Source of the DNA: Certhia americana
Lineage: Eukaryota > Chordata > Aves > Passeriformes > Certhiidae
Assembly (NCBI GenBank): GCA_018697195.1
Contig: CM031861.1
Span: 4,586,114-4,650,113 of the forward strand
Direction: 5' to 3'
Length of the DNA: 64,000 nucleotides
Shown: positions 37,981-48,800 of the stretch, piece by piece
Layout: each line of letters opens with the position of its first letter
How positions within the stretch are numbered: the stretch's first letter is position 1
Notes under the pieces: model-generated
The model's database searches: none
Told to the model about the DNA's origin: nothing
What the model saw: the letters and a program-made list of their open reading frames with translations, nothing else
Translations under genes and position numbers: made by a program

Positions 37981-39794
37981 TACTAATTACATGAGAGAGA
38001 TCATGAATATTTTTTATGAGTCTGGTACATGACATAATCCCACTGATTGTTTCGTTTGGGATTGGTTAATTCAGTAGATACTGTGTGTTTTTCCAGGTGA
38101 AGACGTGGTAAGCAGCATCTAAAGCTGTGTTAGATTTTGGATATGTCTCAGCCCTGTCTGCTTCTGCCCAGAGCTGCAGAATGAAATGTAGTGTCCATGA
38201 AGTCCAACAAGGTACTCCTCCTCATATGAAGGAAAGCTAAGTTTCCAGTGTAGAAAGTTGAGCAAAGCAGATAGGTGATCTCACAAAGGATCTTCAATCT
38301 GGATAAAATCAGGGATATCAAGCCTAAATTACAAACATGGGTGTTATAAGCAATGTTCTGTGTGTTCTGTGCATGACCTCTGAAAAAGGGCTAGATCACT
38401 GAGATAGACTTAAAAGATACAAATAAAAAAGCCACTTGGGAGACCAAAGAGCTATCCAATGGAGCTTAGTTTATTGCATCTTTACATTCACAAGAAAAAA
38501 ATTAGTTTAATGCATAAAAGGACATTTCTTATTGTCCTGTACTTAAATACTTTTCTGAAGTAGAATAGCATAATAGCAGCATTGGGCTGGTTTGGTTTAA
38601 GATATTATAATTACCCTTAGTGTGAGTATATTTAAATATATAAAATGGAAAAATGGAGTGAGTATGCTAGTTCTGTCTCCTGTTATATGTAACAGCCATC
38701 TAAGCTATCTAATGTTTATTTGCCTCAGAGTGTTTCTGCAATCAGACCTACTGAAATTCTGAAGGTTTGCTTAAGGTTGGGAAGAAATAATAGCACAATA
38801 TTATTGTGTACTGTTATAATCTGTAACTTTAAAAATATCAAGATTTTTCTGTTCAGAATTATTGATTCTGAAGAAAGATCAGTAGTTCCTTGTGTGGAAG
38901 AGTGGAAACAGGGAGAAGTCTGTGATGGCTTTGAAGAGTTTAAAGGTCATGACACTGGTATTTGGGAGACTTTGGTAAAGTTTCCCTGGAGGACAGCAAA
39001 CAACAAAACAGAACCTAACTACCCTAGATGCTATGTATTAAGGTTCTCAATCATGTAGATGTCATAAAATTAACTTTTTGGTTAATTTTCACTTGTCACT
39101 TACAGTGCTGTACCAGATTGTACAATTAAAATTTCTGTGAAACACGCAGTTACAAGACAGCTGGGAGTGGTAGGGAGAAGCAGATAATTATCAACCTGGT
39201 TTGTGACCCCCAATGCTTTTTTTCTTTATCTTAAAAGCTATGACAGAATCAACCTCAAATTAAGAAACTACAATAAGAAAGTCTTAGACCATTGAATATT
39301 AAAAGTCACTTAGTACAAAAGTGTATAGGTCAAAGAAAATATAGGAAAGTTGATTGGAGAGGATATAACTACTTATTGTGGAATGTAAGTTGTGTCTTAA
39401 GGGAATGAGTAAACTAAAGAATGCTAAGTATAAATTTGCGCTTTGTACATACATGCTGATTTTTAAAGTTACTCATAACATTTATGGAACTCTCCATGGT
39501 TAAATATTGATTTTGAAAAGATCAGCACTTTTATATTCTAGCCTTCACTAGCTAATAAAAGCCTGAAAGATTATATAAAAAATCCTTCATAAAATAATAT
39601 GTCCCTCAATAGATTTCACAGGGTAGCCAGAGTAAAGATTTGAAATGTCATGGTCTGCCCTAGATTAATAAAAAATCTCAGTAGAAATGTGAAATAATGT
39701 ACTGAGGGAGTTAATATTTCCATCACACCTGATCTGTTATGGGTGAAAATCACTAGCCAATAGAGTCTCTGTGCAGCATAAATACATGCTGATA
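37981..39794. other. AT-rich noncoding DNA, nothing recognised
   Basis: The 112-codon plus-strand frame at 38,720-39,058 has no recognisable motif, and its codon content looks like AT-rich chance sequence. I do not call it a gene. Confidence 0.5.
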
Positions 39795-39884
39795 ATTCTT
39801 TTATATTTCAGAAATGGTAAATAAGCCCTTTCATCAATTCCTATCCCTTTACTGGATGATAGTAAATACTAATATATTGCTGCA
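39795..39884 (+). repeat. 90-bp dispersed duplication, copy B
   Basis: Direct copy of 37,891-37,980, 1,904 bp downstream, differing at three positions. The pair is in direct orientation, so recombination between them could delete the intervening 1.9 kb. Confidence 0.9.
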
Positions 39885-42039
39885 TGCTTTGATTTGCTTT
39901 ACCTTGACAATGGATTTACCCTTTGGAAAGTCACAAAGCAGAAATCAATATTGATGACAATTGAACTATAAACTTGATATTTCAAAAGGAATACAAAAAT
40001 TACATTGTTTGGTTTTGAGGCTGAAGTAACATGGACACTTCAGCCTTACTTGCTAAGAATGCAAGCCATCTCCTTCCATAACTGCTGCTTTATTTAGAAC
40101 ACGAAACACTCCATTATGCCTTCAACATAGATGGAATATAAGACTAGATGAGCAAAATGTGTCAGAGCAGATTTGCAGATATTGTGATGATCTAAGTAAT
40201 TCTTTTTCATAGTAAATTTTTAAAATTATGTTTGTGGGGGTTTTTTATTTTATTTTATTTTCCCTAATTTTTATTCCATAAAGGCCAGCCTTGCACTCGT
40301 ACCTTAGCTACACAAAATGATCCCCATTTGAAGTATGCCTGTTATGTTACCAATCTTCCAACAGCTTATTGTAAAATATGAAACACACACCAGATTAAAT
40401 TCAGAGTTCCCTACCCTGTGAGAAAGACCCAGAATAAAATTTCAGAAAGACTGATCTAGAAACATCAGAAAAACTCTGGGGTTTTTTGCTATCTTTTTAG
40501 TGGAGGTGATGTTAGAAAGTGGATATAACCACAAATTCAGGTGAAAATACAGGATCAGGTGGTTCCAAATACATGATTTCATAAATGTAAATTATGTATT
40601 AAAGTCATATACATTGTATTTATCATGTGCCTTTAAGCAGACCTTTAGGAAGCTCAGTATTGGTGGGTTTAGCAAGGTATTACCACTTTTGAAATTCTGC
40701 CTGAATGTGTTTTCTATTTTAGACAAAGGTGGATTAAATGTCTCAAGTGTCCTAAATGTATGATGCTCTACATCACACAAAGTATTCACTACTCAATACA
40801 GGGTAGAATGACGACTCAGTTTTTCTGGTGAAGTACACTAAAAAGCATTTTTCTAGAGGGTTTTATAGGAATGTCAGAGTACTTAGGGCCAAATCACGCA
40901 ATCTCATGCATAGTTCAAATAAATGACTTTGCCACAGACCCTATTGTGGTTAAAGAATGGAATCTGAAAGCTGCACAGTTACGTGTGCACATGCCACGTT
41001 CTATGCTGTGCTTTAATGCCTAAATTCTCTGTATGAACTTTTTCATAACCCAGTTCATTGCTATGACAAAAAAAGCCATATCCTTTCTCCAGTCTTCTAG
41101 CCAGTGCATCTCCACAAAAATAGTTGTTACATGTTAGATTCCCTATTGCAAAAATCCTCTTTTTTTGAAAGAAATGCAGCAATTTGCCTGGCCATAAGGT
41201 AACTTTCTAGAGGCTGCCCTGGCAGAGAGCCCCTTGTGCTGCTGGCTTTTTCTGTGGATGAGCTTTCTTGCCATTAATATTGGTACATCTTCCCTTTGTT
41301 TCTGCTGGTAAAAACTTAGATCAGAGAGGAGAGATGGGAATGAACAAAAGATCTACAGAGACAATTGTCCCTGTGCTACTGCTCAATGGTTCACGTGCAA
41401 CTCATTGGATAGATATGTCTCCTAAAATCTGAAAGGACAGCTCATGAATTAATGAAAATTAATTAATTATTTTTATATATATATATATATGAATTAAAGC
41501 AATAAAACCAGAATGTTCCTGTAGGAAGAAAATGTGTTTATCTAGAAAAAAGAAAACAAAACCAAAAAAAACACTACAAAAACAAACTAATATCTGGCTT
41601 GTTATAGGATTTAGGTTGTATTCATTTCAGCATCCTTTTAAGCATTGAAATTCCAACTCAGTTTTTGGAAAATAAATCTCAGCTCTACCTTTTTCTTGCA
41701 ATCTTTACTTCTGTAAGGTCTTGAAAAATGAGTGTGTATGGGGTGGTGCCTTTCACACTTCTGAGTGTCTCTTCTCTGAGTGCAGCAGCCTCCACAAAGC
41801 AGGAGAGGACTTTTCTCTTTTCTTTTCCCACTGTGTTTATCCACATTAGCCTTTTGGGGTTTTCAGCTACCTTAAAAGCAGGCTTATTAAATCTTCTTTT
41901 TAAATTTTGTCCCCTTTTTGCATTTATAACAGCTTTTATACTTACATAAGCATAATTTTGCATTCTACTTTATCTAAACAAAAGAAATGGGGGAATGTCT
42001 TGGTGTAAGACAAGTTAAGGGAGTGAACACTAAAATGAG
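39885..42039. other. AT-rich noncoding DNA with a (TA)n tract
   Basis: A dinucleotide TA run lies at about 41,473-41,490. No exon or repeat family is recognised. Confidence 0.55.
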
Positions 42040-42043
42040 TTTC

Positions 42044-42710
42044 TGTCCTGGTTCAGAGACAAGGTCAAGAAGAAAGTCACCCTGGAAGGAGTGTTTTCTC
42101 TAAAAGAAAGGGTTCCAACAATCCTTTTCTACCAAAAAGAAAATGAATGAAAGTGAAAAAAACCCCCAAACAATTGTTTACTGACAAACAGAGTGCACAC
42201 ATGGCACAGGAAAAAAATGGTGAATAAATGCTATATATTAAACTGTCAGACCTTACACTCACCCCCCACCAGAACAAAAAAAAAAAAAAAAAAACAACAA
42301 ACAACCAAAAAACCCCAAAAAATCAAACCAACCAACCAAAAAACAAAAAACAAAACAACAACAACAAAAAAAAAACCCAACAAAAAAAATGCCAGGGAAA
42401 GAAAAATCCCAAAGGTACCTCATACTTCAGCCAGTGGGGAAAGGAAGAGGGCAACATGTTGCTGGGAGTTTTAAAGGGAGGCTGTGTTCTCTAAAATCTT
42501 GAGAGAGAAAACCCCACAGGTGTGTGCTCCAGTGACTCTCTCTCTCTATTTGAATAAAATGACTCCTCTGTCTCTTTTATGGACCTGGATTTTTATAGCG
42601 TGATTTTCTGCACAAAACCAACATCCTGACCAGAATGCCTTAATTCTCTAACACTAAAAAATGTTGTTAGAGAGTTTGTTTTTTTTTTTTTTTCTGAAGT
42701 TCCAGTGACA
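42044..42710 (+). mobile_element. Probable solo LTR
   Basis: It starts TGTCCTGGTTCAGAG, the usual opening of an avian ERV LTR, and contains AATAAA at 42,553-42,558. A proposed right end, GTGACA at 42,710, gives TGTC...GACA termini and a 4-bp repeat TTTC on both sides (42,040-42,043 and 42,711-42,714). An A/AAC-rich expansion (42,270-42,388) and a T tract (42,680-42,693) lie inside. Open frames across the expansion are artefacts. The right end is less certain than the left. Confidence 0.6.
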
Positions 42711-42714
42711 TTTC

Positions 42715-45299
42715 TGGTCTGGGAAGCATAAGCTTGTGTAGTATTTTGCAAAGGGATATATTTGGTTCATTTTCCTCTCCAAGGTAGACACTAATATTCC
42801 TACACTATTGGTGTACTTAGCTAGACTTGCAAGAACCTATGTGACAAGTGTTTGAAGTGCCTTGGAATTTTGCTGCAACTTCTGTATGTTTGGTTTGGGG
42901 TTTTTTTAATGGCATATAAAATCATCTTTTGCTTGCTAAGCTAGGAGGAATGATTTGTTTAGTAAGATTGTCAATTAATTTAAACCAAAAAACTGAAGGC
43001 CTTTAATTACAAAAGTAAAAATATGATAGTTCTAAGGAGTTCTGCATGTCTTATGTGTTTATATAGAATATTGCTATTACATCTTTGAAGTCATTATACA
43101 TTAATATTTGATCTCTAAGTGTACACAGCACAATAAATCAACTACTGTGTGTGCCTAAGAAAAATCTGCAAGCGATTCTCTCTCATTTTTTGGTATTGAT
43201 ATATGATTGTTAAGATGCACATCACTCCTCTAAAATAAACAACTGTCCAACCAACCAAAACACAAAAACCCCTCCAACTTGTCAAGATCAAGGTCATTTA
43301 TCTCAATAAATGGAGAAAAAGGATAGCAAAAGGGTGCTTTTTTGTGTCCTTTAGGCAAGAAGCTGGAGTACAGTCAGGTCTGACAAGAGCAGCATTGAAC
43401 ACTAAGTGCCAGCCCTTAATTATAGAAATTTGCCTGTAAAAATACAGGTTTTCCTTTTGTCCTACATGCATTTACTGCTAAGCATTATCTTCACAGTGTT
43501 GCAGTTGCACCTGTGTCTAGCTCAGAGTTTAGGGGTGCTGCTGCTGCAGTGTTGCTGGCTGTGGATATGCTGTGCTTGTGTCACTTGAGGGTCCCCGTGG
43601 GCTGACCTGAGTTGGGAAAGCCTCTTACACATCCTGTGTGCTGAGTTCCTCAGGTGTTTGCTGTGACAGTCTTTACAGGACACTCAGCAGCAGTGCTGGT
43701 GAGCATGAAGGCTTCCTGATTGTTCAATCAGTTCTGTAGAGGATGGAGAAATGATGCAGGGAGTGACGGTGTTGTGTCTGGGTGACGTGGCTCTGTCATA
43801 GCTGCAGATTACCCGTACTGAAGTCACTCAATCACTTGTGGAGATGTTCTTCCAAGCAAGCCTGGTAAAACTGCTTGAGGTGAAACCAAGAAACAGCAGT
43901 AGGCCTCTCTATTCCACACCCCCTTTCTGCACTGCCAGAAAGAGGCAGAGCAGTAATAGCATTAAAAAATAGTTCCTCAAGTTGCAAAATTTCACAAGGT
44001 TACTTAAGATCACTCAGCATTTTTTACTGCCTTGATGCACCAGTACCTTCCCCACTGTTCCACCCAGTATGAATGCACATAAAAGGAAGATGAAAGAAGT
44101 ATTAGCAGCTGATATGTGACTGTGAAGTGCCTGGTAGCCTGGAAAGGTTGGCTTTTTATATAAGAGAAAACAACAAGCTAATGGTTCTTTTTTATGACCT
44201 TTTTACTGTGCTATCATAAGTATCCATGGTAACATGACTGTTCATTCAAGCTGGTATATAGCATCAAAATAACAATAAATACAGATTTAAATTAATGTGA
44301 TTGAATAGGATGTGCTGCCAGGTGTGCTGAAAAAGATACTAGAGTTGGGACACGGAAAGTCAGAAATTACTTTATTCCTTTTTGACTGTGTATATCACCT
44401 TTTCTTTTTCTTCTTTTAACTCCCATCACTCTCAGTTTGCTATTGAAGGATGTAATATATTAATTTTATTTGTATTCACCGTGTGCATATCTAATTAAGG
44501 ACCAATACTAATTTTAAAAAGCCTTCCATTCATTTCAAACAGTGAATTTCTGTTTTCTGTGAGTACAAAATTACTCCGCAATAAATAGCTGAATGCAATG
44601 ACTAACCAGTTTATACTAAGGACATTTTTATTTTATGCTTATGATATGTAATGCAGTTTCTGGATGCCTTTTGTAGAAGCTAATGACCCCATTCATTCAC
44701 TTGCAGACAAGTTTGTTTGCTTGTTTGTTTGGGGTTTTGTGGTATTGTGGAGAAAGATTACTTCTGTTTAAATGTTATACTTTCACCTGATTTGCTATCA
44801 GATAAACTTGTGCTAAGGTAGGCAATTATCTACACACTGAAAATAGCTTTAACCAATGCTGATTTATGTAATTTATGATTGAGATTGGAAGAATACAAAC
44901 GCAGGAAACAGGAAAAGAATATTTATTTATTTGAAGGTCTTGTCCATTGTTTCAGGTGATGAGGGGCTTTTAGAGATGACATTGTTCTAAATTCTGGAAT
45001 TCTAATTCTATTCTGGAAGCTATTTCTGCTCCTGCCTTCAACCTGACACGGGCTGAATGAAGCCCTGATTGAAACAGTCACTTGTGTGTTCCTGCCTTGC
45101 AGAAATGACAACTGGCCACGCGTAGTGACAGGCTGCCCTGGGGCTTGACACGCACCTGGAACAGCTCCTACCTCTGTATCACCTGTCGTGCTTATAGTCA
45201 CATCACATAAAGACGCTAACTGCAAAATACCACTAGGTGTTTTTACTGACGCTTTCTACACTTTTTTTTTTTTTTTTAATTGTTGTTGTGGTTGCTTTC
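42715..45299. other. Noncoding DNA upstream of the CpG island
   Basis: No gene is recognised. Positions about 43,480-43,930 are GC-richer than the surroundings and lie within 2.5 kb of the CpG island, so distal regulatory sequence is possible but not shown. A (GTTT)n-like tract lies at about 44,705-44,735. Confidence 0.45.
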
Positions 45300-45436
45300 A
45301 GGCAGGATTTCTCGGCCGTGTCCTGCTGTCCCCTCGGGATGAAGCTTGGAGCATCACGCCGTAATCCCTCCCCGGCCGCGCTCAGGGGCGCGTCCTGGCG
45401 CAGCCTGCGGGGCGCGCCGGAGCCGCCGCCGGGCGG

Positions 45437-45600
45437 GCTCTGAGCTCTGAGCTCCGAGCTCCGCGCTCCGAGCTCCGCGCTCCAAGCTCCGCGCTCCAAG
45501 CTCCGAGCTCCGCGCTCCGAGCCCCGCGCTCCAAGCTCCGAGCCCCGCGCTCCGAGCTCCGAGCTCCGCGCTCCGCGCTCCGAGCTCCGTGCTCTGCGCT
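45437..45600 (+). repeat. Heptamer array GCTCCGA / GCTCCGC, 23 copies
   Basis: Twenty-three consecutive 7-bp units begin at 45,437. The two main forms are GCTCCGA and GCTCCGC, with GCTCCAA, GCCCCGC and GCTCTGA as minor variants, and phase is kept throughout. It lies wholly inside the CpG island, 189 bp before the start codon, so it is in the promoter or the 5' UTR. The unit creates overlapping GAGCTC palindromes. Seven is not a multiple of three, so each strand is open in more than one frame with Ala-Arg-Ser-Ser-Glu-Leu-Gly type repeats on the minus strand. These frames are not genes. Confidence 0.95.
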
Positions 45601-45788
45601 GCCATCCGCGGCTCGCTCTGCCCGCTGCTGCCGCTCCCGGAGCTCGCACCCCGCTCGGCCTGCCCCTCCTCAGGCCGGCTGTGTGGCTGTGCTGGCGGAG
45701 GGGGAACCTCTGGGCAGCTCTTGTGGCCGGGCGAGGCTGGGGGAGCCGGGGACGGAGCCGCTGTGAGGAGCAGCGGAGGAGGGCCGGG

Positions 45789-45850
45789 ATGAAATTCATC
45801 GCTGCTTGTTACGTGCTGCCTCTCTTCCCTGCTCTGGTCTTTGGCACCAG
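45789..45850 (+). CDS. First coding exon of an unidentified secreted or membrane protein
   Basis: The ATG at 45,789 lies in a GC-rich leader (GGCCGGG before the ATG). It is the first ATG for 447 bp and opens 20 full codons plus two bases before a perfect donor, AG|GTGAGT, at 45,850/45,851 (phase 2). The peptide begins MKFIAACYVLP and continues as a short hydrophobic helix ending in Leu-Val-Phe-Gly-Thr. This is the shape of a signal peptide (Lys, hydrophobic core, small residue near the cut), so the product should enter the secretory pathway. I do not recognise the gene. The next exon is not identifiable in the window, so intron 1 would exceed 18 kb, as in many large adhesion, guidance or matrix genes; that comparison is inference. 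The island, the Kozak-like context and the donor agree with each other. Without the second exon or a transcript the exon remains a prediction. Confidence 0.72.
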
Positions 45851-48800
45851 GTGAGTACCGGCAGCTCTTTTCCTTACAGCCCTCCTGCTTTGTTTCCTTT
45901 CCCAGTCTCAGTGCTTTGAAGAGTAAATAATACAGATTTCAGGTTTTACTGGGGTTTTAAGTTTAGAACAAAGGTCGTCTCTCATTCTTGGCTGCCACTC
46001 TGCCGCTCCTGATCGTCTCAAGATTGAATGTTCTCTTGGTGTTGTTGGGGTTTTTTGCTTGTTTGTTTTTGCTGTTCTTTTTGTGGGATTTTTTGCTTGT
46101 TTGTTTGTGGGTTTTGTTTTGGTTTTGGGGTTTTGCTTTGTTTTTGATTTTTTGGTGGGTTTTGGCTTTTCGGTTTCTCATGTTTGTTTTTTGGATTTGT
46201 TTGGTTGTTTTTTGTTTGGTTGGTCGGTTGGGGTTTTTGGGCTTTCTTCTTTGTTTTGGGGTTTTTTTTAATACTGGGATAGAGATGCTCCCGTTTGGTT
46301 GTTCTTTATTTGTGTGTTTGTTTGGTTTTTTTTCGTTTTGTTCATCTTGTTTAGCTTTTTTTTTAATACTGGGTAAGAGATGCTCCTGTATACCTTGACC
46401 CATGGCTTGTGGGACGTAACAAGGCAGTGACAAATGCAAGCTTTACAGTTAAACCAGACTATTTCCTTGTAGAGAAAGGCAAACAGCTGAAACTGAGAAT
46501 TGCTAACGTTTTCCCTTACAGAGTACAAAAAAATTAAAAACACTTGAACAATCTCATCTCAGTTAGGATTCTACATCTGAATATAGACCCAGGGCTTACT
46601 TTTTTTTTCTTTTTTTTTTACTGTAAGGTATTGTAGTGTTATCTCAGTGCCAGCAAATGTACAAAAAGTTGCTGCAATCCAGAATAATTCCTTTCTGTGA
46701 AAGTATAAATGTGAGAAAATATGAACAAAATCCATTGCAGCTTAAAAATAAATCTGATCTGGCCATGCAGAGTTCTGATAAGTTAATGCATTCTGCTCAC
46801 TTGCTCAGAGATGTATGTTCTCTATGCTGTCACATGTCTAATATGTTCAGCAAGGAAAAGATGAAGCTGAGACACCTTATCCCATTGTCTTGATGTACAC
46901 AGGTCAGAAATTAATGTTGGGTACAGAGCAGATCTATTATGATACTGCTCTCTGTTTAGACTGCTCAACTTCCAGTTCCTCATCAGTAAATCAAGCCCAA
47001 ATTTTGATTATGGTATTTCTCTGCTGTGTTAGAATAATAACATAGAAATATGTGTGTAATAAATAGTAATGAGCCTATAAAGCATATTCTTGGAGGACAT
47101 ATGCATGTACATTTTTCAGGAAAATGTGACTTTTTCCTTTATGCTGTGTCTCCTCCTGTAAAACGGGCATCAAAACAGCTTTTTGCAGAAGTGCTGCATG
47201 TTTTAAGGCTTAATTGTTCACTGAGATGTAAAAAGCAAAGAAAAAATATGTGTGCCTGTTATATAGTCAAAATAAGGGAGAGCAAGAGCTACATACATAG
47301 GCAAACAATAACTGAAAAATCTCTGAATGGGAAAACTTCTGAATTTAGGGAGAAATCAGGAAATTGCTTCAATTATCCAGTAACATCCTTACTTTAGAAT
47401 GGGTTTCTATTGGCACAAGGAGGGTACTTTTTTTGGTAACATTTCTGGTTAGGGGTTCCACAGTGATGGTCCATATGAACCATATTGATGTGCTTTGGAA
47501 TATAGCCCTTGGAGGAATATAGTGTGGTTCAATTCTTCTGGTTTAATAAAAGGTCTAAGGAAACTTTCATTAGCAGTCATGTGAAATAATTTGTTTTAAT
47601 AAATTTATGCTCATTAAAGGGTGAGTGCATCTGTGGAAGAAGAGTTAAAATGGAGAGGAAGCACCAAACCAGCTTTTGCAGATGCAGGTTTGAATCTTGC
47701 ATGAGCTTGTGCAGATTAACCTGTACTGAAAAGAGATCTGGAAAGCTTAAAAACTGCCTGAACATTGATGGGAGTCAAGGTATCTAGTTTAGGGTCCTTA
47801 TCTTCTTGAGCAAATGTTGCCAGTATGAGAAATGAAGCGTTGCTAATACCAGCTAATTGTAAAAAAACCCTAATAAATTCAACCCCCACCCTCAACTTTC
47901 AAAAAAGAGTTGGAAAGAGTATCAAGAAGTTGTAATTGGCATGTGGATGCTAATTATGAAAATTACAGTTCAGAGGAGCGTGTATATTTTTGTAAAAGCA
48001 CAGTGTTGTAGCCTGTGATGCTTTATGTTCTTACGTAATTGAGAAATGAAAATGGTCAATGGTGGAGAAATTCCAGTTAAAATTCCACCCAAGTGTTGCA
48101 AAGTGTATGGTACCAGATTGGTCATCCTGTTACAAAAGAAGACTGAAACTCTGTTGTGGAGTTGGAGATTTGTAGAAGTCCTGGTCTACTCTCTTCAGCA
48201 GTCACCTGGTTTTTCACTGGCTGTGTAGAAGATCGAGTAATTTTTCAATGGCACATACAGGAAGTTTCCAAAATGCAATGCTGTCAACATGCCATTTACT
48301 TGAAAGAGATCATACTTTAATCTCCTTCAGCAGAAGGCAGTTTTGGCTCTGGCATGTGTTTACTTGTTGTAAACCCATGGCTAATTCATTAGTTGGACCC
48401 AACAAGGTAGGTTGGCAGGACTAGTTTTTCTTGCAAAAAAGCAGGGTACAGTATCTTACCTTGTGAAATTGCTTAGCTAAGGCAAAATACTAACTTTGCA
48501 GGACAGAGTTTTCCATCATGAGGATTTTTTTTTTTTGGTAGGAGTTTGTGCTCTGGTTGGTGCTGAAATGAGTGAGCACAGTACTTGTTGAAGAGGTGGA
48601 CAGCTTGTGGATTTTTGTTCCTTCTCAGGCAGTGAGGCCATCTTTTTTACATCATGTCATGGTGATAGTTTTGAAAGATCTCATCATGTCATCAAGCCTA
48701 ATTGCAAAGAAATGTGAAATGATGAGTTAAGGCAACATGTAATCTTACTTGATAACATTGTTAAGAAGAGGAAAGTACACAGCTATCACCATTATTTCAT

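Larger units (their letters stand above)
45300..45870 (+). promoter_or_regulatory. CpG island and presumed promoter / 5' UTR
   Basis: This is the only long CpG-dense, GC-rich block in the window. It starts abruptly after a T-rich tract (45,262-45,278) and ends at the donor of the coding exon. I see no convincing TATA box, so a dispersed CpG-island type of transcription start is likely; the exact start cannot be read from the sequence. The orientation follows from the coding exon at its right end. An upstream ATG at 45,339 opens a 34-codon frame ending at 45,443, relevant only if transcription starts left of it. No other ATG occurs between there and 45,789. Confidence 0.75.

Noticed and set aside
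38720..39058. 112-codon plus-strand frame
   Set aside because: There is no recognisable family, splice structure or CpG island. The length is compatible with chance in a 64-kb window.
42193..42494. Lys/Asn/Gln/Thr-rich frames of about 90 codons
   Set aside because: They read through the A/AAC expansion inside the LTR at 42,044-42,710.
45233..45799. 188-codon minus-strand frame across the CpG island
   Set aside because: Most of it is the translated heptamer array. It runs antisense to the promoter and coding exon and has no recognisable domain.
45963..46439. 158-codon Lys/Asn/Thr-rich minus frame and 136-codon Phe/Leu-rich plus frame
   Set aside because: Both are translations of the T/G-rich low-complexity tract.
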